From Aneurinibacillus danicus (lineage in GTDB: Bacteria > Bacillota > Bacilli > Aneurinibacillales > Aneurinibacillaceae): 44,279 nucleotides of DNA. The translations under genes were made by a program, and so were the position numbers. Positions within the stretch are counted from its first letter, which is position 1. Each line of letters opens with the position of its first letter. Below the pieces are notes generated by a model. It was not told the origin of the DNA, made no database searches, and saw only the letters and a program-made list of their open reading frames with translations. This document shows positions 27,046-39,886 of this stretch, piece after piece. Where the stretch lies: positions 1 through 44,279 of the forward strand of contig NZ_BJXX01000124.1 of the NCBI RefSeq assembly GCF_007991215.1. The letters are read 5' to 3'.

Positions 27046-27543
27046 ATGTCCGTACGTGAAGAGAAAGTTCAAATCGTTAACGAAATCGTTGAGAAACTTC
27101 AAAATAGCAAAAGCACAGTCGTAACTGACTACCGTGGGCTGAACGTAGCACAAGTAACTGAGCTGCGCAAGAAGTGCCGCGAAGCTGGCGTAGAGTTCAA
27201 AGTGTACAAAAACACACTGACTCGCCGTGCGACTGCTGAAGCGGGTCTGACTGATCTGGATGCGGTATTGACTGGCCCTACAGCCATCGCATTCAGTAAG
27301 GAAGATGAAATCGCTGCTGCAAAAGTTCTCTCTGATTTCGCAAAAGCAAACGAAGCTCTTGAAATTAAGGGCGGCGTAATGGAAGGCAAAGTCCTTTCCG
27401 TTGACGAAGTGAAGGCTATCGCTAGCCTGCCGAATCGCGAAGGTCTGCTCTCTATGTTGCTTAGCGTGCTTCAAGCACCTATTCGCAACTTCGCGCTTGC
27501 TGTTAAAGCTGTCGGTGACCAAAAAGAAGGCCAAGAGGCTTAA
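27046..27543 (+). CDS. rplJ: 50S ribosomal protein L10
   Basis: L10 anchors the L7/L12 dimers of the ribosomal stalk. The 165-aa product begins [17 protein letters not shown] and has the RNA-binding N-terminal domain with [30 protein letters not shown]; the C-terminal helix (about 135-165) carries the L12 sites. AGGAGGTG lies 5 nt before the ATG. It is directly downstream of its own leader and attenuator. Confidence 0.97.
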   Translation: MSVREEKVQIVNEIVEKLQNSKSTVVTDYRGLNVAQVTELRKKCREAGVEFKVYKNTLTRRATAEAGLTDLDAVLTGPTAIAFSKEDEIAAAKVLSDFAKANEALEIKGGVMEGKVLSVDEVKAIASLPNREGLLSMLLSVLQAPIRNFALAVKAVGDQKEGQEA

Positions 27544-27572
27544 TCTACTTATTTGTTAGGAGGAAAATTACA

Positions 27573-27938
27573 ATGAGTAAAGAACAAATCATTGAAGCGA
27601 TCAAAGAAATGTCCGTTCTTGAACTGAACGATCTTGTAAAAGCAATCGAAGAAGAATTCGGCGTAACTGCAGCTGCTCCGGTAGCAGTTGTAGGCGGCGC
27701 TGCTGGCGGTGCTGCTGAAGCTGAACAAACTGAATTCACAGTTGTTCTGGCTAACGCTGGTGCTTCCAAAATCAACGTTATCAAAGTTGTTCGCGAAATC
27801 ACGGGTCTTGGCCTGAAAGAAGCGAAAGCTATGGTTGACGGCGCGCCTGCAAACGTTAAAGAAGGCGTTGCTAAAGAAGAAGCTGAACAAATCAAAGCTA
27901 AGCTTGAAGAAGCTGGCGCAACTGTTGAACTTAAGTAG
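27573..27938 (+). CDS. rplL: 50S ribosomal protein L7/L12
   Basis: L12 recruits translation factors to the ribosome. The 121-aa product has an N-terminal dimer domain, an Ala/Gly hinge (about 33-50) and the C-terminal factor-binding domain ([34 protein letters not shown]). AGGAGG lies 9 nt before the ATG. A terminator follows, so rplJ-rplL is a closed unit. Confidence 0.98.
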   Translation: MSKEQIIEAIKEMSVLELNDLVKAIEEEFGVTAAAPVAVVGGAAGGAAEAEQTEFTVVLANAGASKINVIKVVREITGLGLKEAKAMVDGAPANVKEGVAKEEAEQIKAKLEEAGATVELK

Positions 27939-27956
27939 TTTTTAACTGCTCATAAT

Positions 27957-27990
27957 AAGCCCGGCGTGCGATGCGCCGGGCTTTATTTTA
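27957..27990 (+). terminator. Terminator after rplL
   Basis: AAGCCCGGCG and CGCCGGGCTT form a perfect 10-bp stem with a 7-nt loop, then TTATTTTA. It stops rplJL transcripts before the methyltransferase gene. Confidence 0.92.
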
Positions 27991-28096
27991 GAGGCAGGAG
28001 GATAGAAGAATAGAAAGAAAAAGGATGCTCCTTTTTCTGCATAAATTTTAACTTCTATTTTCTTACTTCCAACATGGCCAATATGAGGAGACGCGG

Positions 28097-28696
28097 ATGG
28101 AACATTACTATACGAATCAACCTGGAGCCGACAGTAAAGAGCAAACTTTCACGTTCGAGTTGCGAGGCAGAGAGTTTCGTTTTATTACCGATCGCGGCGT
28201 TTTTTCGAAAAATCGCATTGATTTTGGCAGTGTCCTTTTAATTGAGGCAATGGAAATCAAAGATGGGATGGACGTTCTCGATGTGGGCTGCGGGTATGGT
28301 CCGATAGGAATGGCCGCGGCAACGCTCTCCCCATCAGGTAATGTTCTTATGGTGGATGTGAATGAACGGGCTGTGTCGCTTGCGAACCGGAATATAAGCT
28401 TGAATGCAATTCAGAATGCGCAGGCGATAGTAAGCGACCGCCTTACCGCTGTACCTTCCGACCGGAAGTTTGATGTGATTCTAACCAATCCGCCGATTCG
28501 CGCCGGGAAGCAAGTGGTACACGGCATTTTCGAAGATGCGGTTCACTATCTGGTGCCGGGAGGAAGCCTTTGGGTCGTTATTCAAAAAAAGCAGGGAGCA
28601 CCCTCTGCGCTTGCAAAACTGCAAGGATTGTATTCTGAAGTACGGGAAGTCGCAAAAAAGAAAGGATATTCCGTTTTTCAGGCAATAAAATCTTGA
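28097..28696 (+). CDS. RsmC-like class I SAM-dependent methyltransferase (YbxB family)
   Basis: The 199-aa protein has the SAM-binding motif VLDVGCGYGPIGMA (about 60-73), an acidic MVDVNERA loop and the catalytic TNPPIRAG (NPP-type motif, about 131-138) of enzymes that methylate the exocyclic nitrogen of guanine or adenine. RsmC relatives modify 16S rRNA G1207; whether this small single-domain form does so is unknown. GAGGAG lies 6 nt before the ATG. Its place between rplL and rpoB is conserved in Bacillota. Confidence 0.9.
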   Translation: MEHYYTNQPGADSKEQTFTFELRGREFRFITDRGVFSKNRIDFGSVLLIEAMEIKDGMDVLDVGCGYGPIGMAAATLSPSGNVLMVDVNERAVSLANRNISLNAIQNAQAIVSDRLTAVPSDRKFDVILTNPPIRAGKQVVHGIFEDAVHYLVPGGSLWVVIQKKQGAPSALAKLQGLYSEVREVAKKKGYSVFQAIKS

Positions 28697-28697
28697 G

Positions 28698-28726
28698 TTG
28701 ACATTGTTTTTCGCATGTGATATCGT
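28698..28726 (+). promoter_or_regulatory. Promoter upstream of rpoB
   Basis: TTGACA (28698-28703) and TATCGT (28721-28726) are 17 bp apart, right at the end of the methyltransferase gene. It would create an rpoB leader of about 225 nt. Confidence 0.7.
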
Positions 28727-28821
28727 TATTTAATGCCACTGTATATGCGAACGAGTGGATGGAAACTGCATAAAATGTCAACCTTTTTTTTGTGAAATGA
28801 AAGGAAGGTTATGAAGTAAGT

Positions 28822-28881
28822 ATGAGAATATTATATCCGGGAAATACTGGAATAATATTAGCATCCGGTTCTTCAAATTAA
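28822..28881 (+). CDS. Possible 19-codon leader peptide of rpoBC
   Basis: An ATG at 28822 opens a 19-residue frame (begins MRILYPGNTG, ends GSSN) that stops 4 nt before an attenuator-like hairpin. AAGGAAGG at 28801-28808 is a possible but distant ribosome binding site. The position resembles a leader peptide, but the codons do not point to any single amino acid. It may be chance. Confidence 0.2.
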   Translation: MRILYPGNTGIILASGSSN

Positions 28882-28885
28882 TAAT

Positions 28886-28930
28886 AAAGTCTTCTCTACA
28901 TACTAATAGGAAGGCTTTGTTCTTTTTTGT
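28886..28930 (+). terminator. Attenuator-like terminator in the rpoB leader
   Basis: AAAGTCTTCT (28886-28895) pairs with AGGAAGGCTTT (28908-28918) over a 12-nt loop and is followed by GTTCTTTTTT. Upstream AATATTAT/ATAATATT can form another stem. It lies after the rpoB promoter and 30 nt before the start codon, so transcripts must read through it. Confidence 0.6.
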
Positions 28931-28959
28931 GCAAAAACTCGGTTTGAGAGGTGAATAAG

Positions 28960-31900
28960 TTGGCAGGTCATCTAATTCAGTGTGGACGTCATCGCCAGCG
29001 TCGCAGCTACGCGAGAATCAAAGAGGTAATGGAATTACCGAACCTGATTGAAATCCAACAGAAGTCATATGAATGGTTCTTAGAAGAAGGGCTTCGCGAG
29101 ATGTTTCATGATATCTCGCCGATTCAAGATTTCACAGGCAATCTTGTTCTTGAATTTATTGATTACAGTTTAGGTGAACCGAAATATTCTGTCGATGAAT
29201 CAAAAGAACGAGATGTAACGTATGCTGCTCCGCTGCGTGTGAAAGTTCGTCTCATTAACAAAGAAACGGGAGAAGTCAAAGAACAGGAAGTATTCATGGG
29301 TGATTTCCCGCTTATGACAGAGACGGGTACTTTCATAATCAATGGAGCTGAGAGGGTTATTGTTAGTCAGCTTGTTCGTTCTCCTAGCGTTTATTTCAGC
29401 ACAAAAGTAGATAAGAATGGTAAGCAAGCTTATGCTGCAACCGTTATTCCAAACCGAGGCGCATGGCTTGAACTCGAAACCGACGCGAAGGACATTATTT
29501 ATGTTCGTATCGACCGTACGAGGAAGATCCCGGTTACGGTTCTTTTGCGTGCATTAGGGTTCGGTACGGATGTAGAAATCTTGAACCTGCTCGGCGAAGA
29601 CGAGTATATCAAGAATACGCTTGAGAAAGACAACACGGATTCAACTGAAAAAGCACTTATCGAAATCTATGAAAGACTGCGTCCGGGTGAGCCGCCGACT
29701 GTCGAGAATGCGAAGAGCCTGCTGATTTCTCGCTTCTTCGATCCGAAGCGATATGACCTCGCGAACGTAGGTCGCTATAAAATTAATAAGAAACTCCATA
29801 TTAAGAATAGATTATACAATCAGCGTTTAGCTGAAACATTAATTGATACAAACACGGGCGAAATTATCGCAGAAGCAGGCCAAGTGATTGACCGCCGTCT
29901 GCTCGATCGTATTCTGCCGTTTCTTGAAGATAACGTTGGATTTGTAAACGTAAGACCTCGCGGTGGCGTGTTGGAAGAAGAGATTCGTCTGCAGTCTATT
30001 AATATCTTCTCCCCGACCGAAGACGGAAAAGTTATCAAAGTTACGTCGAACGGCATGATTGATAAAAAAGTTAAGCATATTACGCCGGCTGATATCATCG
30101 CGTCTATCAACTATTTCATTAATCTGCTGCATGGTATTGGCACAACGGATGATATCGACCATCTGGGTAACCGTCGTCTGCGTTCTGTAGGGGAACTTCT
30201 GCAGAATCAGTTCCGTATCGGTCTGTCCCGGATGGAGCGTGTAGTGCGTGAGCGTATGTCCATCCAGGATGCGAACGCGATTACACCGCAGGCATTGATT
30301 AACATTCGTCCGGTTATTGCGGCGATCAAAGAGTTCTTCGGAAGCTCTCAGCTCTCGCAATTTATGGACCAGACCAATCCGCTGGCTGAGCTTACACACA
30401 AGCGCCGTCTGTCTGCACTTGGACCTGGCGGTTTGACGCGTGAGCGCGCAGGCTTCGAAGTACGTGACGTTCACCATTCTCACTACGGGCGCATGTGTCC
30501 GATTGAGACTCCAGAGGGTCCAAACATTGGTCTGATTAACTCGCTGTCCTCGTATGCGCGCATTAACGAATACGGCTTCATTGAGACGCCGCGCCGCAAA
30601 GTGGACCCGGAAACGAACCGTGTAACGATGGAGATTGAATATTTGACCGCGGATGAAGAGGATGTATTCAATGTGGCGCAGGCCAATGCACCGCTGACGG
30701 AAGATGGACGTTTCGCCAATGAGATGGTCATTTGTCGCCGGAAAGGCGAAATCGTTACCGTACCGCGAGATAAGGTCGATTACATGGACGTATCGCCGAA
30801 GCAGGTTGTATCTGTTGCGACTGCAATGATTCCGTTCCTGGAAAATGACGACGCCAACCGCGCGCTAATGGGGGCGAACATGCAGCGTCAAGCTGTACCG
30901 CTGCTCGTGCCGGAAGCTCCGTTTATCGGTACAGGTATGGAGCATAAAGCTGCCAAGGACTCCGGTGTAGCCACTGTTGTTCGCCATTCGGGTGTTGTTG
31001 AACGCGTAACTGCTCGTGAAATTTGGGTGCGACGTCAAGAAGAAGTAGATGGCCGCCTGGTTATGGGTGACATTGATAAATATAAACTGCATAAGTTTGA
31101 GCGTTCTAACCAGGGAACATGCATTAACCAGCGTCCGATTATCAAAAAAGGCGAAGTGGTAAAAGCCGGGGACATTATCGCAGATGGCCCTTCCACGGAG
31201 AAGGGCGAGTTGGCTCTTGGCCGCAACGTCGTAGTTGCGTTCATGACCTGGGAAGGTTACAACTATGAGGACGCCATTTTGTTAAGTGAGAAACTCGTAA
31301 AAGAAGACGTCTATACTTCGATTCATATTGAAGAGTATGAATCGGAAGCACGCGATACGAAGCTTGGACCGGAAGAGATTACACGCGATATTCCGAACGT
31401 CGGGGAAGACGCACTGCGTAATCTTGACGAACGCGGAATTATTCGCATCGGTGCCGAAATTAAAGACGGCGATATTCTGGTAGGTAAGGTTACACCGAAG
31501 GGCGTAACAGAGCTGACGGCGGAAGAGCGCCTGCTGCATGCCATCTTCGGTGAGAAAGCGCGCGAAGTGCGCGATACATCCCTGCGCGTGCCTCACGGCG
31601 GCTCCGGTATTGTCGTCGATGTAAAAGTCTTTACCCGTGAGAATGGCGATGAACTTCCGCCGGGAGTAAATCAGCTTGTGCGCGTATATATCGCACAGAA
31701 ACGGAAAATCTCCGTTGGAGATAAGATGGCCGGACGACATGGTAACAAGGGGGTTATTGCCCGTATCCTTCCGGAAGAGGATATGCCGTTCCTACCGGAT
31801 GGCACACCGGTAGAGGTTGTACTGAATCCGCTGGGGGTACCGTCTCGGATGAACATTGGGCAGGCGCTCGAAGTTCATCTTGGCATGGCCGCTAAGACGC

Positions 31901-32487
31901 TTGGTATTCATATTGCTACGCCGGTATTTGACGGTGCGACCGAAGAAGATGTATTTGATACCTTGGAAGAGGCTGGATTAAGCCGCACAGGTAAGACGCT
32001 TCTGTATGACGGACGTACAGGAGAGCCATTTGACCGCACGGTAACTGTCGGGGTCATGTATATGATTAAACTGGCTCACATGGTTGACGATAAAATCCAT
32101 GCTCGCTCTACAGGACCGTATTCTCTCGTTACCCAGCAACCGCTCGGCGGTAAAGCGCAGTTCGGCGGTCAGCGTTTCGGGGAGATGGAAGTATGGGCGC
32201 TCGAAGCATACGGTGCCGCTTATACGCTCCAAGAAATCCTCACTGTCAAATCGGATGACGTTGTGGGTCGTGTGAAGACATACGAATCCATTGTTAAAGG
32301 AGAAAATGTACCGGAACCTGGTGTACCGGAGTCCTTTAAAGTATTGATTAAAGAGCTGCAAAGTTTAGGTATGGACGTAAAAATTCTCTCCGAAGACGAA
32401 CAGGAAATCGAGATGCGCGATACGGATGAAGATGACGATACATCCGGAGAGAAGCTGCACCTGAATATCAGCGGTACCGAAGAATAA
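28960..32487 (+). CDS. rpoB: DNA-directed RNA polymerase subunit beta
   Basis: RpoB forms half of the polymerase active cleft and binds rifampicin. I start it at the TTG at 28960 (1175 aa), with GAGAGGTG about 7 nt upstream, because the protein then opens [19 protein letters not shown] like its relatives. A GTG at 28951 would add three residues. The rifampicin region near residue 461-495 ([20 protein letters not shown], then LSALGPGG) has the drug-sensitive residues. All catalytic stretches, including [13 protein letters not shown], are present. rpoC follows after 35 nt. Confidence 0.98.
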   Translation: MAGHLIQCGRHRQRRSYARIKEVMELPNLIEIQQKSYEWFLEEGLREMFHDISPIQDFTGNLVLEFIDYSLGEPKYSVDESKERDVTYAAPLRVKVRLINKETGEVKEQEVFMGDFPLMTETGTFIINGAERVIVSQLVRSPSVYFSTKVDKNGKQAYAATVIPNRGAWLELETDAKDIIYVRIDRTRKIPVTVLLRALGFGTDVEILNLLGEDEYIKNTLEKDNTDSTEKALIEIYERLRPGEPPTVENAKSLLISRFFDPKRYDLANVGRYKINKKLHIKNRLYNQRLAETLIDTNTGEIIAEAGQVIDRRLLDRILPFLEDNVGFVNVRPRGGVLEEEIRLQSINIFSPTEDGKVIKVTSNGMIDKKVKHITPADIIASINYFINLLHGIGTTDDIDHLGNRRLRSVGELLQNQFRIGLSRMERVVRERMSIQDANAITPQALINIRPVIAAIKEFFGSSQLSQFMDQTNPLAELTHKRRLSALGPGGLTRERAGFEVRDVHHSHYGRMCPIETPEGPNIGLINSLSSYARINEYGFIETPRRKVDPETNRVTMEIEYLTADEEDVFNVAQANAPLTEDGRFANEMVICRRKGEIVTVPRDKVDYMDVSPKQVVSVATAMIPFLENDDANRALMGANMQRQAVPLLVPEAPFIGTGMEHKAAKDSGVATVVRHSGVVERVTAREIWVRRQEEVDGRLVMGDIDKYKLHKFERSNQGTCINQRPIIKKGEVVKAGDIIADGPSTEKGELALGRNVVVAFMTWEGYNYEDAILLSEKLVKEDVYTSIHIEEYESEARDTKLGPEEITRDIPNVGEDALRNLDERGIIRIGAEIKDGDILVGKVTPKGVTELTAEERLLHAIFGEKAREVRDTSLRVPHGGSGIVVDVKVFTRENGDELPPGVNQLVRVYIAQKRKISVGDKMAGRHGNKGVIARILPEEDMPFLPDGTPVEVVLNPLGVPSRMNIGQALEVHLGMAAKTLGIHIATPVFDGATEEDVFDTLEEAGLSRTGKTLLYDGRTGEPFDRTVTVGVMYMIKLAHMVDDKIHARSTGPYSLVTQQPLGGKAQFGGQRFGEMEVWALEAYGAAYTLQEILTVKSDDVVGRVKTYESIVKGENVPEPGVPESFKVLIKELQSLGMDVKILSEDEQEIEMRDTDEDDDTSGEKLHLNISGTEE

Positions 32488-32522
32488 AGGATGAAACCGG
32501 GAAGTAATGGGAGGTATGCGCC

Positions 32523-35500
32523 TTGTTAGATGTGAATAATTTTGAGTATATGAAGATTGGCCTCGCATCGCCGGATAAGATTCGTTCCTGGTCTTACGGG
32601 GAGGTCAAGAAGCCGGAAACCATTAACTACCGGACCTTAAAGCCGGAAAAAGAAGGCTTGTTCTGCGAGAAAATTTTCGGGCCGACAAAGGACTGGGAAT
32701 GTCACTGTGGAAAGTATAAGCGTGTTCGCTACAAAGGTGTAGTCTGCGATCGTTGCGGCGTTGAAGTAACCCGCGCGAAAGTGCGCCGGGAGCGCATGGG
32801 GCACATTGAACTGGCTGCCCCTGTTTCCCACATCTGGTATTTCAAAGGAATTCCGAGCCGCATGGGGCTTGTGCTTGACATGTCCCCGCGCTCTTTAGAA
32901 GAAGTTATCTACTTCGCATCTTATGTCGTTGTTGATCCGGGCGAGACGCCCCTGGAGAAAAAACAGCTGCTGTCCGAGAAAGAGTATCGTAACTATCGTG
33001 AGAAGTATGGTAACTCATTCACGGCCTCCATGGGTGCGGAAGCGATTAAGCGGCTGCTCGCGGAAATCGATCTCGACAAAGAGGTAGATTACCTGAAAGA
33101 AGAATTGAAATCAGCGCAAGGACAACGACGCAACCGCGTGATTAAGCGTCTGGAAGTGCTGGAAGCATTCCGTAACTCCGGCAACCGTCCGGATTGGATG
33201 GTGCTTGATGTACTGCCGGTCATTCCGCCGGAACTTCGCCCGATGGTACAGCTGGACGGCGGACGTTTTGCAACGTCTGATTTGAACGATCTGTATCGCC
33301 GCGTAATTAACCGGAACAACCGTCTGAAGCGCCTTCTGGACTTGGGCGCACCGGATATTATCGTACAGAATGAGAAGCGCATGCTGCAGGAAGCGGTGGA
33401 TGCGTTGATCGATAACGGACGCCGTGGCCGTCCGGTAACAGGCCCGGGTAACCGTCCTCTCAAATCTCTCAGTCATATGTTGAAAGGTAAGCAGGGACGT
33501 TTCCGTCAGAACCTGCTTGGTAAGCGTGTTGACTACTCCGGACGTTCGGTTATCGTTGTAGGTCCGCATTTGAAGATGTATCAGTGCGGTCTGCCAAAGG
33601 AAATGGCGCTTGAACTGTTTAAGCCTTTCGTTATGAAAGAGCTCGTTAGCAAGGGGCTTGCGCACAATATCAAATCAGCGAAGCGTAAAGTGGAGCGCAT
33701 TCATCCAGAAGTATGGGACGTTCTTGAAGATGTAATCAAAGAACACCCGGTTCTCTTAAACCGTGCTCCTACGCTGCACAGACTGGGTATTCAGGCGTTC
33801 GAACCTACGCTGGTAGAAGGTCGTGCCATTCGTCTGCATCCGCTTGTATGTACGGCATATAACGCCGACTTCGACGGTGACCAGATGGCCGTGCACGTTC
33901 CGCTGTCTGCCGAAGCACAGGCAGAAGCTCGTATTCTGATGTTAGCGGCGCAAAATATTTTGAATCCAAAAGACGGAAAACCGGTTGTTACGCCGTCTCA
34001 GGACATGGTACTCGGTACGTACTACCTGACCATGGAAAACAAAGAAGCTAAAGGGGAGGGCCATATCTTCTCCAATGCAAACCAGGCGATTGCCGCATAC
34101 TCGAACGGACATATTTCGCTGCATGCCCGTATTGCCCTGCCGCCGGAGAGTCTAAATAAGACATCCTTTACGCCGGAGCAAGCGAAAGCTCCATTGATAG
34201 TAACGACGGTCGGAAAGATCATCTTTAATGAAATCTTCCCGCCGGAACTGCCGTTTATCAATGAGCCGACGAAAGAAAATTTGCAGAAGAAAGTTCCGGA
34301 CAAATTCTTCATCTTCGAAAAAGGGACAAACGTGAAAGAATTCCTGAAGCAGCTTCCTGAGCAGGACGCGGTAAAAAAAGGATATCTGGGTACGATTATT
34401 TCCGAGTGTTTCCGTCGCTTCGGAACGACGCAAACATCCGTTATTCTTGACAGAATCAAAGCGAACGGCTTTAAATATTCCACCCAGGCAGGTATCACAG
34501 TTGCCGTTGCCGATATTCAAACTCCGGCCGAAAAGCAAGAAATTCTTGCAAAGGCCGAAGAACAGGTACAAAAAGTTATGCAGCAGTACCGTCGCGGTTT
34601 GATTACGGAAAACGAGCGCTATGACCGGGTTATCAGCATCTGGAGCAAAGCGAAGGACGACGTAACCAAGGTGCTCATGGCATCGCTTGATAAGTTCAAT
34701 GCGATTAACATGATGGCTACATCCGGTGCTCGTGGTAACGTCTCGCAGATTACTCAGCTTGCGGGTATGCGTGGTCTGATGGCGAACCCGTCCGGACGTA
34801 TTATCGAGCTTCCGATTAAATCGAACTTCCGTGAAGGCCTTACCGTATTGGAATACTTTATTTCCACGCACGGTGCCCGGAAAGGTCTGGCCGATACCGC
34901 GCTTCGTACGGCGGACTCCGGTTACCTGACACGCCGTCTCGTCGACGTGGCGCAGGATGTTATTGTACGGGAAGAGGATTGCGGTACGGATAAAGGCGTT
35001 ATGGCAAGCGCGCTCCGTGACGGCAAAGAAGTGATCGAAGAACTGTATGACCGTATCGTTGGGCGCTATTCGTTCCAAACAGTGCGTCATCCGGAGACGG
35101 GTGAAGTCATTGTCGGCCGCAATGAGCTTATCGACGAGAACATCGCGGACGAAATTATGGCCGCAGGTATTACTGAAGTGAACATTCGCTCTGTTATCGG
35201 CTGCCGCACGCAGCACGGGGTATGCAAGAAATGCTATGGCCGCAACCTGGCGACAGGCAAGCAGGTCGACATCGGTGAAGCAGTGGGTATTATCGCTGCG
35301 CAATCCATCGGTGAACCGGGTACACAGCTGACGATGCGTACGTTCCATACCGGTGGTGTTGCCGGAGACGATATCACGCAGGGTCTTCCGCGTATCCAGG
35401 AGCTTTTCGAAGCCCGGAATCCGAAAGGCCAGGCGATTATCACGGAAATCGAAGGGGAAGTTATTGATATCCGCGAAGGCAAAGATCGTCGTGAAGTGGA

Positions 35501-36164
35501 AATCCGCGGTGAGACGGAGAACAAGGTATATCAAATTCCTTACGGTTCCCGTCTGAAGGTTTCTGTCGGAAGTAAAGTCGATATCGGTGAAGAGCTGACG
35601 GAAGGCTCTATCGATCCGAAAGAGATGCTTAAAATCCGCGGTATGCGCGGTGTTCAATACTACATCCTGCAGGAAGTACAGAAAGTATACCGTATGCAGG
35701 GGGTAGAAATTAACGACAAGCACATAGAAGTTATGATCCGTCAGATGCTGCGCAAAGTGCGCGTCATTGATAGCGGAGATACGGATCTTCTGCCGGGTTC
35801 TTATGTGGAAATCCACGAGTTCGAAGAGGCAAACAAGAAAGTACTGTGGGATGGCAAACAGCCAGCTGTTGCACGTCCGGTGCTTCTCGGTATTACCAAA
35901 GCATCGCTTGAAACAGATTCCTTCTTATCCGCAGCTTCGTTCCAGGAGACTACACGTGTCCTGACAGATGCTGCGATTAAAGGAAAAGTGGATCGTTTGT
36001 TAGGTCTAAAAGAGAATGTTATCATTGGTAAGCTGGTTCCTGCCGGTACAGGCATGAACCGTTACCGCAATATTTCTTTGCAGCATGAACTCATGCCGGC
36101 AGAGAAAGCGGCGGATTCCGCTTTGCAAGAAGAACGGTTCGAAGACGTTATGCTTGAAAAATAA
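32523..36164 (+). CDS. rpoC: DNA-directed RNA polymerase subunit beta'
   Basis: RpoC holds the catalytic magnesium. The 1213-aa product begins at a TTG with GGGAGGT 8 nt upstream. It shows the N-terminal zinc site ([23 protein letters not shown]), the absolutely conserved [12 protein letters not shown] near residue 447, the bridge and trigger helices, and the second zinc site ([13 protein letters not shown]). No insertion typical of proteobacterial rpoC is seen. The long opposite-strand frame beneath it is a shadow of codon bias. Confidence 0.98.
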   Translation: MLDVNNFEYMKIGLASPDKIRSWSYGEVKKPETINYRTLKPEKEGLFCEKIFGPTKDWECHCGKYKRVRYKGVVCDRCGVEVTRAKVRRERMGHIELAAPVSHIWYFKGIPSRMGLVLDMSPRSLEEVIYFASYVVVDPGETPLEKKQLLSEKEYRNYREKYGNSFTASMGAEAIKRLLAEIDLDKEVDYLKEELKSAQGQRRNRVIKRLEVLEAFRNSGNRPDWMVLDVLPVIPPELRPMVQLDGGRFATSDLNDLYRRVINRNNRLKRLLDLGAPDIIVQNEKRMLQEAVDALIDNGRRGRPVTGPGNRPLKSLSHMLKGKQGRFRQNLLGKRVDYSGRSVIVVGPHLKMYQCGLPKEMALELFKPFVMKELVSKGLAHNIKSAKRKVERIHPEVWDVLEDVIKEHPVLLNRAPTLHRLGIQAFEPTLVEGRAIRLHPLVCTAYNADFDGDQMAVHVPLSAEAQAEARILMLAAQNILNPKDGKPVVTPSQDMVLGTYYLTMENKEAKGEGHIFSNANQAIAAYSNGHISLHARIALPPESLNKTSFTPEQAKAPLIVTTVGKIIFNEIFPPELPFINEPTKENLQKKVPDKFFIFEKGTNVKEFLKQLPEQDAVKKGYLGTIISECFRRFGTTQTSVILDRIKANGFKYSTQAGITVAVADIQTPAEKQEILAKAEEQVQKVMQQYRRGLITENERYDRVISIWSKAKDDVTKVLMASLDKFNAINMMATSGARGNVSQITQLAGMRGLMANPSGRIIELPIKSNFREGLTVLEYFISTHGARKGLADTALRTADSGYLTRRLVDVAQDVIVREEDCGTDKGVMASALRDGKEVIEELYDRIVGRYSFQTVRHPETGEVIVGRNELIDENIADEIMAAGITEVNIRSVIGCRTQHGVCKKCYGRNLATGKQVDIGEAVGIIAAQSIGEPGTQLTMRTFHTGGVAGDDITQGLPRIQELFEARNPKGQAIITEIEGEVIDIREGKDRREVEIRGETENKVYQIPYGSRLKVSVGSKVDIGEELTEGSIDPKEMLKIRGMRGVQYYILQEVQKVYRMQGVEINDKHIEVMIRQMLRKVRVIDSGDTDLLPGSYVEIHEFEEANKKVLWDGKQPAVARPVLLGITKASLETDSFLSAASFQETTRVLTDAAIKGKVDRLLGLKENVIIGKLVPAGTGMNRYRNISLQHELMPAEKAADSALQEERFEDVMLEK

Positions 36165-36179
36165 TCTAAATTAAATTTG

Positions 36180-36208
36180 TTGACACACAGCGCCGTAAAT
36201 GATATGAT
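36180..36208 (+). promoter_or_regulatory. Promoter of the str operon
   Basis: TTGACA (36180-36185) and TATGAT (36203-36208) are exactly 17 bp apart, between rpoC and the L7Ae-like gene. It should drive the L7Ae-like gene, rpsL, rpsG and fusA, and perhaps tuf. Confidence 0.88.
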
Positions 36209-36246
36209 GTCTGAGTGTGCCTAATACTGCTTTGGAGGATATGTAA

Positions 36247-36495
36247 ATGTCTTATGAAAAAGTAGAACAGGCTAAAGCGACTGTGATTGGTGTGAAGCAG
36301 ACCGCACGAGCGATTGAGAATGGCCAGATAGCCGAAGTCATCGTGGCGCGGGACGCAGATACCCGATTAACCGGAAAGGTTATCTCACTATGCCAAGATA
36401 AAGGTCTGCCGGTTCATTACGTCGATTCAATGCGCCGCTTAGGCAAGGCATGCGGGATTGATGTAGGAGCCGCGATGGTTGGTTTGAAATTATAA
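36247..36495 (+). CDS. rplGB: L7Ae/L30e-family ribosomal-type protein (YbxF)
   Basis: YbxF-type proteins bind kink-turn RNA and associate with ribosomes in growing cells. The 82-aa product has the L7Ae fold, with the RNA-contact stretch VIGVKQTARAIENGQ and the conserved ARDAD and VGAAMVGL segments. GGAGGAT lies 6 nt before the ATG. The place between rpoC and rpsL is standard for Bacillales. Confidence 0.92.
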   Translation: MSYEKVEQAKATVIGVKQTARAIENGQIAEVIVARDADTRLTGKVISLCQDKGLPVHYVDSMRRLGKACGIDVGAAMVGLKL

Positions 36496-36525
36496 TATGC
36501 AACTCAAATTACGTTTTTGTTTATT

Positions 36526-36556
36526 CCGGGAGCTCATCTTTACGGTGTGCTCTCGG
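36526..36556 (+). other. Hairpin in the rpsL leader
   Basis: CCGGGAG (36526-36532) pairs with CTCTCGG (36550-36556) over a 17-nt loop, in the 150-nt gap before rpsL. There is no U tract. It may be a feedback or stabilising element of the str operon; no known motif is recognised. Confidence 0.35.
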
Positions 36557-36644
36557 AAGCAAAAACTTTTCGTTTGCCTATCGATGAACCGCCAGGACCT
36601 GTGGTCTTAAATTTACTCGTGAACATTGGAAGGAGGTGCGACAC

Positions 36645-37067
36645 ATGCCAACAATTAACCAACTCGTACGCAAAGGTCGCGAAAAGAAGGTTTACAAATC
36701 TAAGTCTCCGGCTCTTGGAAAAGGCTACAACAGCATGAAGAAAGAGCTGACTAACACGAATTCTCCACAAAAACGTGGTGTATGTACTCGTGTAGGTACA
36801 ATGACTCCGAAAAAACCGAACTCAGCGCTTCGTAAATATGCTCGTGTACGTTTAACAAACGGAATCGAGGTTACTGCATACATCCCTGGAATCGGCCACA
36901 ACCTGCAAGAACACAGCGTTGTTCTTATCCGTGGCGGCCGTGTAAAAGACCTGCCAGGTGTACGCTACAAAATCGTACGTGGTGCGCTGGATACAGCGGG
37001 TGTACAAAACCGCCTGCAATCCCGTTCCAAATACGGCACAAAACGTCCAAAAGCGCCGAAAGCTTAA
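36645..37067 (+). CDS. rpsL: 30S ribosomal protein S12
   Basis: S12 monitors codon-anticodon pairing at the decoding site and is the main streptomycin-resistance locus. The 140-aa product begins [15 protein letters not shown]. The resistance-linked lysines (in [11 protein letters not shown] and [11 protein letters not shown]) are the sensitive wild type. AAGGAGGTG lies 6 nt before the ATG at 36645; an in-frame start at 36636 overlaps that site. Confidence 0.98.
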   Translation: MPTINQLVRKGREKKVYKSKSPALGKGYNSMKKELTNTNSPQKRGVCTRVGTMTPKKPNSALRKYARVRLTNGIEVTAYIPGIGHNLQEHSVVLIRGGRVKDLPGVRYKIVRGALDTAGVQNRLQSRSKYGTKRPKAPKA

Positions 37068-37125
37068 TCTGCTTAAAGCGAGATAAGACATACGAAAAAA
37101 CTTAAAGGCAAAGGAGGGGAAACGA

Positions 37126-37596
37126 ATGCCACGTAAAGGCCCAGTACCTCGTCGTGATGTGTTACCTGACCCGATTTACAATAGCAAATTAGTAACTCGC
37201 CTAATCAATCGTATGATGATTGATGGTAAGCGCGGAGTTTCTCAGCGCATTCTGTATGATGCTTTCAATCTTGTTCAACAACGCTCTGGCCGTGATGCCA
37301 TGGAAGTGTTTGAAGAAGCAATGAAAAACATCATGCCGGTTCTCGAAGTGCGCGCACGCCGTGTAGGTGGTGCGAACTATCAAGTTCCGGTTGAAGTTCG
37401 TCCGGAGCGCCGCACTACTCTTGGACTTCGCTGGTTGGTAGAATACTCCCGTAAACGCGGTGAGAAAACGATGGAAGAACGCCTCGCAGGCGAAATTCTG
37501 GATGCTGCCAACAATACAGGCGCAGCTGTGAAAAAGCGTGAAGACACGCACAAAATGGCGGAAGCAAACAAAGCATTTGCTCACTACCGCTGGTAG
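37126..37596 (+). CDS. rpsG: 30S ribosomal protein S7
   Basis: S7 starts assembly of the 30S head and lies at the E site. The 156-aa product begins [16 protein letters not shown] and contains the family signature in [32 protein letters not shown] lies 6 nt before the ATG. It follows rpsL by 58 nt and is followed by a hairpin and fusA. Confidence 0.98.
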   Translation: MPRKGPVPRRDVLPDPIYNSKLVTRLINRMMIDGKRGVSQRILYDAFNLVQQRSGRDAMEVFEEAMKNIMPVLEVRARRVGGANYQVPVEVRPERRTTLGLRWLVEYSRKRGEKTMEERLAGEILDAANNTGAAVKKREDTHKMAEANKAFAHYRW

Positions 37597-37600
37597 AATA

Positions 37601-37625
37601 CAAAGCGGACATGGAGTCCGCTTTG
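37601..37625 (+). other. Perfect hairpin without U tract between rpsG and fusA
   Basis: CAAAGCGGAC and GTCCGCTTTG form a 10-bp stem with a 5-nt loop. The following bases ACCTTGCC are not a terminator tail. It may protect the 3' end of rpsG mRNA or mark a processing site within the str transcript. Confidence 0.55.
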
Positions 37626-37667
37626 ACCTTGCCAAATCTCTAAATTGAGAAAGGGGCTAGTACTTAC

Positions 37668-39749
<2,082 letters not shown>

Positions 39750-39761
39750 TTTTTCAGCAAA

Positions 39762-39790
39762 AACCCTTTATTATAATTAAAGAAAGGGTT
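39762..39790 (+). other. Hairpin in the fusA-tuf gap
   Basis: AACCCTTT (39762-39769) pairs with AAAGGGTT (39783-39790). The loop contains TATAAT (39772-39777), a possible tuf -10 without a clear -35. No T run follows. A second small hairpin GAAGG/CCTTC lies about 10 nt on. The gap may carry a separate tuf promoter or a stabilising leader. Confidence 0.4.
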
Positions 39791-39886
39791 AAAATGTGTA
39801 GAAGGTATATGGCCTTCGCACGTTTGGATCTTTCTTTATAAATACTTAACTTCTTAAAACCTTTGATTAAGGAGGCTTTTTCCCAA

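Noticed and set aside
28697-28782. Inverted repeat GTTGACAT...ATGTCAAC followed by eight T
   Set aside because: The left arm is the rpoB -35 and would not be in that transcript; the loop of about 70 nt makes a terminator unlikely, although it might stop read-through from the methyltransferase gene.
34152-35816. 554-codon open frame on the minus strand under rpoC
   Set aside because: It lies wholly opposite rpoC, lacks recognisable domains, and is rich in residues expected from reverse complements of biased codons.
36517-36738. 73-codon frame across the rpsL start
   Set aside because: It overlaps rpsL in another frame and has no ribosome binding site of its own.
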